Below are positions 63,416 through 64,000 of a stretch of DNA of 64,000 nt, in pieces. Source of the stretch: Lateolabrax maculatus. Lineage: Eukaryota; Chordata; Actinopteri; Acropomatiformes; Lateolabracidae. The notes beneath the pieces are model-generated. The model searched no databases, had not been told where the DNA came from, and saw only the letters and a list, made by a program, of their open reading frames with translations. Within the stretch, counting starts at the first letter, position 1, and every line of letters starts with the position of its first letter. A program made the position numbers and the translations under genes. The stretch is taken from NCBI GenBank assembly GCA_031216445.1, contig CM062201.1:1323501-1387500 (forward strand), in the 5' to 3' direction.

Positions 63416-64000
63416 ATGTTTAATAAGAACTGTGAATGCTACACAAAACGTGCAGTCCGTTTCATTTTAATCACTGTTCACTGTAACTTTAGCAGGGTTT
63501 TTTCATTCAATTTTCATCCCACGACGACGGGACGTCCTTAAACTCAAGCCCAGAGGACCCGCTCTCTATGGAGATTTGAAGGGCTCATTCTAAGCTATTG
63601 AAAACACAGCAATTCTTAGTTCCAGGTGATACTACACAAATGAAAACACAAAAATTACTCCCGTTATAGACACAAGGCACTAAAAGTTCAAGGTTTTTAC
63701 CTGTTAAAAGGGAGTTTTTCCAATAAAACTAATTAGAACGAATATCGCTCGATAACGATCGGTTACCAATCAGAGCACCCTTAACCCTAACTTATTTTAG
63801 ATGGAGGAGCTGCTGTTAGAGTTAAAAGGCTTTGTGAATTACTCTTATACCAAACACTAAGAAGTCCTGACGATTGGACAATTTTTTTGGAGTTTCTCGT
63901 AATCTTGCCAGTTAGGACAAACTTTTAGCTTTAGATGGCTTAGAAGGCACTTATTAACACATGAGACTGACATGTTAAATTTGCAGAACATTTACGTAAT

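Larger units (their letters stand above)
62651..64000. other. rtel1 intron or upstream sequence, no exon found
   Basis: Searched on the minus strand for the Walker A exon (family sequence ending in GTGKT) and for the first coding exon; neither is present. Only the shared repeat at 63155-63250, a TG microsatellite, a 20-bp scrap of the LINE tail near 63700 (CTGTTAAAAGGGAGTTTTTC) and unassigned sequence remain. Confidence 0.65.

Overview
This is vertebrate nuclear DNA, almost certainly from a ray-finned (teleost) fish. The genes are split by GT/AG introns, the DNA is AT-rich, there are many CA/TG and TA microsatellites, and more than half of the unique-looking sequence is fish-type transposon debris (Tc1/mariner, hAT, CR1/L2-like and L1-like LINEs, a tRNA-derived SINE, MITEs, a solo LTR). 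All assignments come from reading translations and splice signals by eye; no database search was possible.

Three host genes could be reconstructed exon by exon, all on the minus strand. From left to right they are: RPL22, ribosomal protein eL22 (8402-12962, 4 exons, complete, 130 aa); ICMT, protein-S-isoprenylcysteine O-methyltransferase (20372-26902, 5 exons, complete, 291 aa); and RTEL1, the Fe-S DEAH helicase of telomere maintenance (27694-62650, 32 exons visible, 1,076 codons before the stop). In RTEL1 the 5' exons with the start codon and Walker A motif lie beyond the right edge. Every exon joins in phase with no frameshift, so all three genes look functional. RPL22 and ICMT are also near neighbours in mammals (human 1p36), whereas RTEL1 is on another human chromosome (20q13), so the ICMT-RTEL1 junction looks lineage-specific.

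Layout: 1-8.4 kb has no host gene and holds LINE debris and a hAT copy nested in an L1-like element. 8.4-13.0 kb is RPL22, with an NRF1-type CpG promoter and a 5'TOP start. 13-20.3 kb is intergenic and holds a LINE carrying a second LINE, which carries a solo LTR; a MITE follows. 20.4-26.9 kb is ICMT. 27-27.7 kb is a short TA/TG-rich spacer. 27.7-62.7 kb is RTEL1, whose introns carry two related Tc1 elements, a third decayed Tc1-like copy, several LINE tails and microsatellites. 62.7-64 kb is intron or upstream RTEL1 sequence and repeats.

The most interesting structure is the pair of Tc1 elements in RTEL1. The copy in the intron between visible exons 7 and 8 carries a 235-bp duplicate of part of RTEL1 exon w16 plus its 3' splice site, wedged between an outer stub of the transposon end and a second complete left end. 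With the new Tc1/TA junction this makes a potential 79-nt frameshifting pseudo-exon. The same element has a 40-bp microinversion that removes both an in-frame stop and the second catalytic Asp, so its long 354-codon ORF is a deceptive dead transposase.
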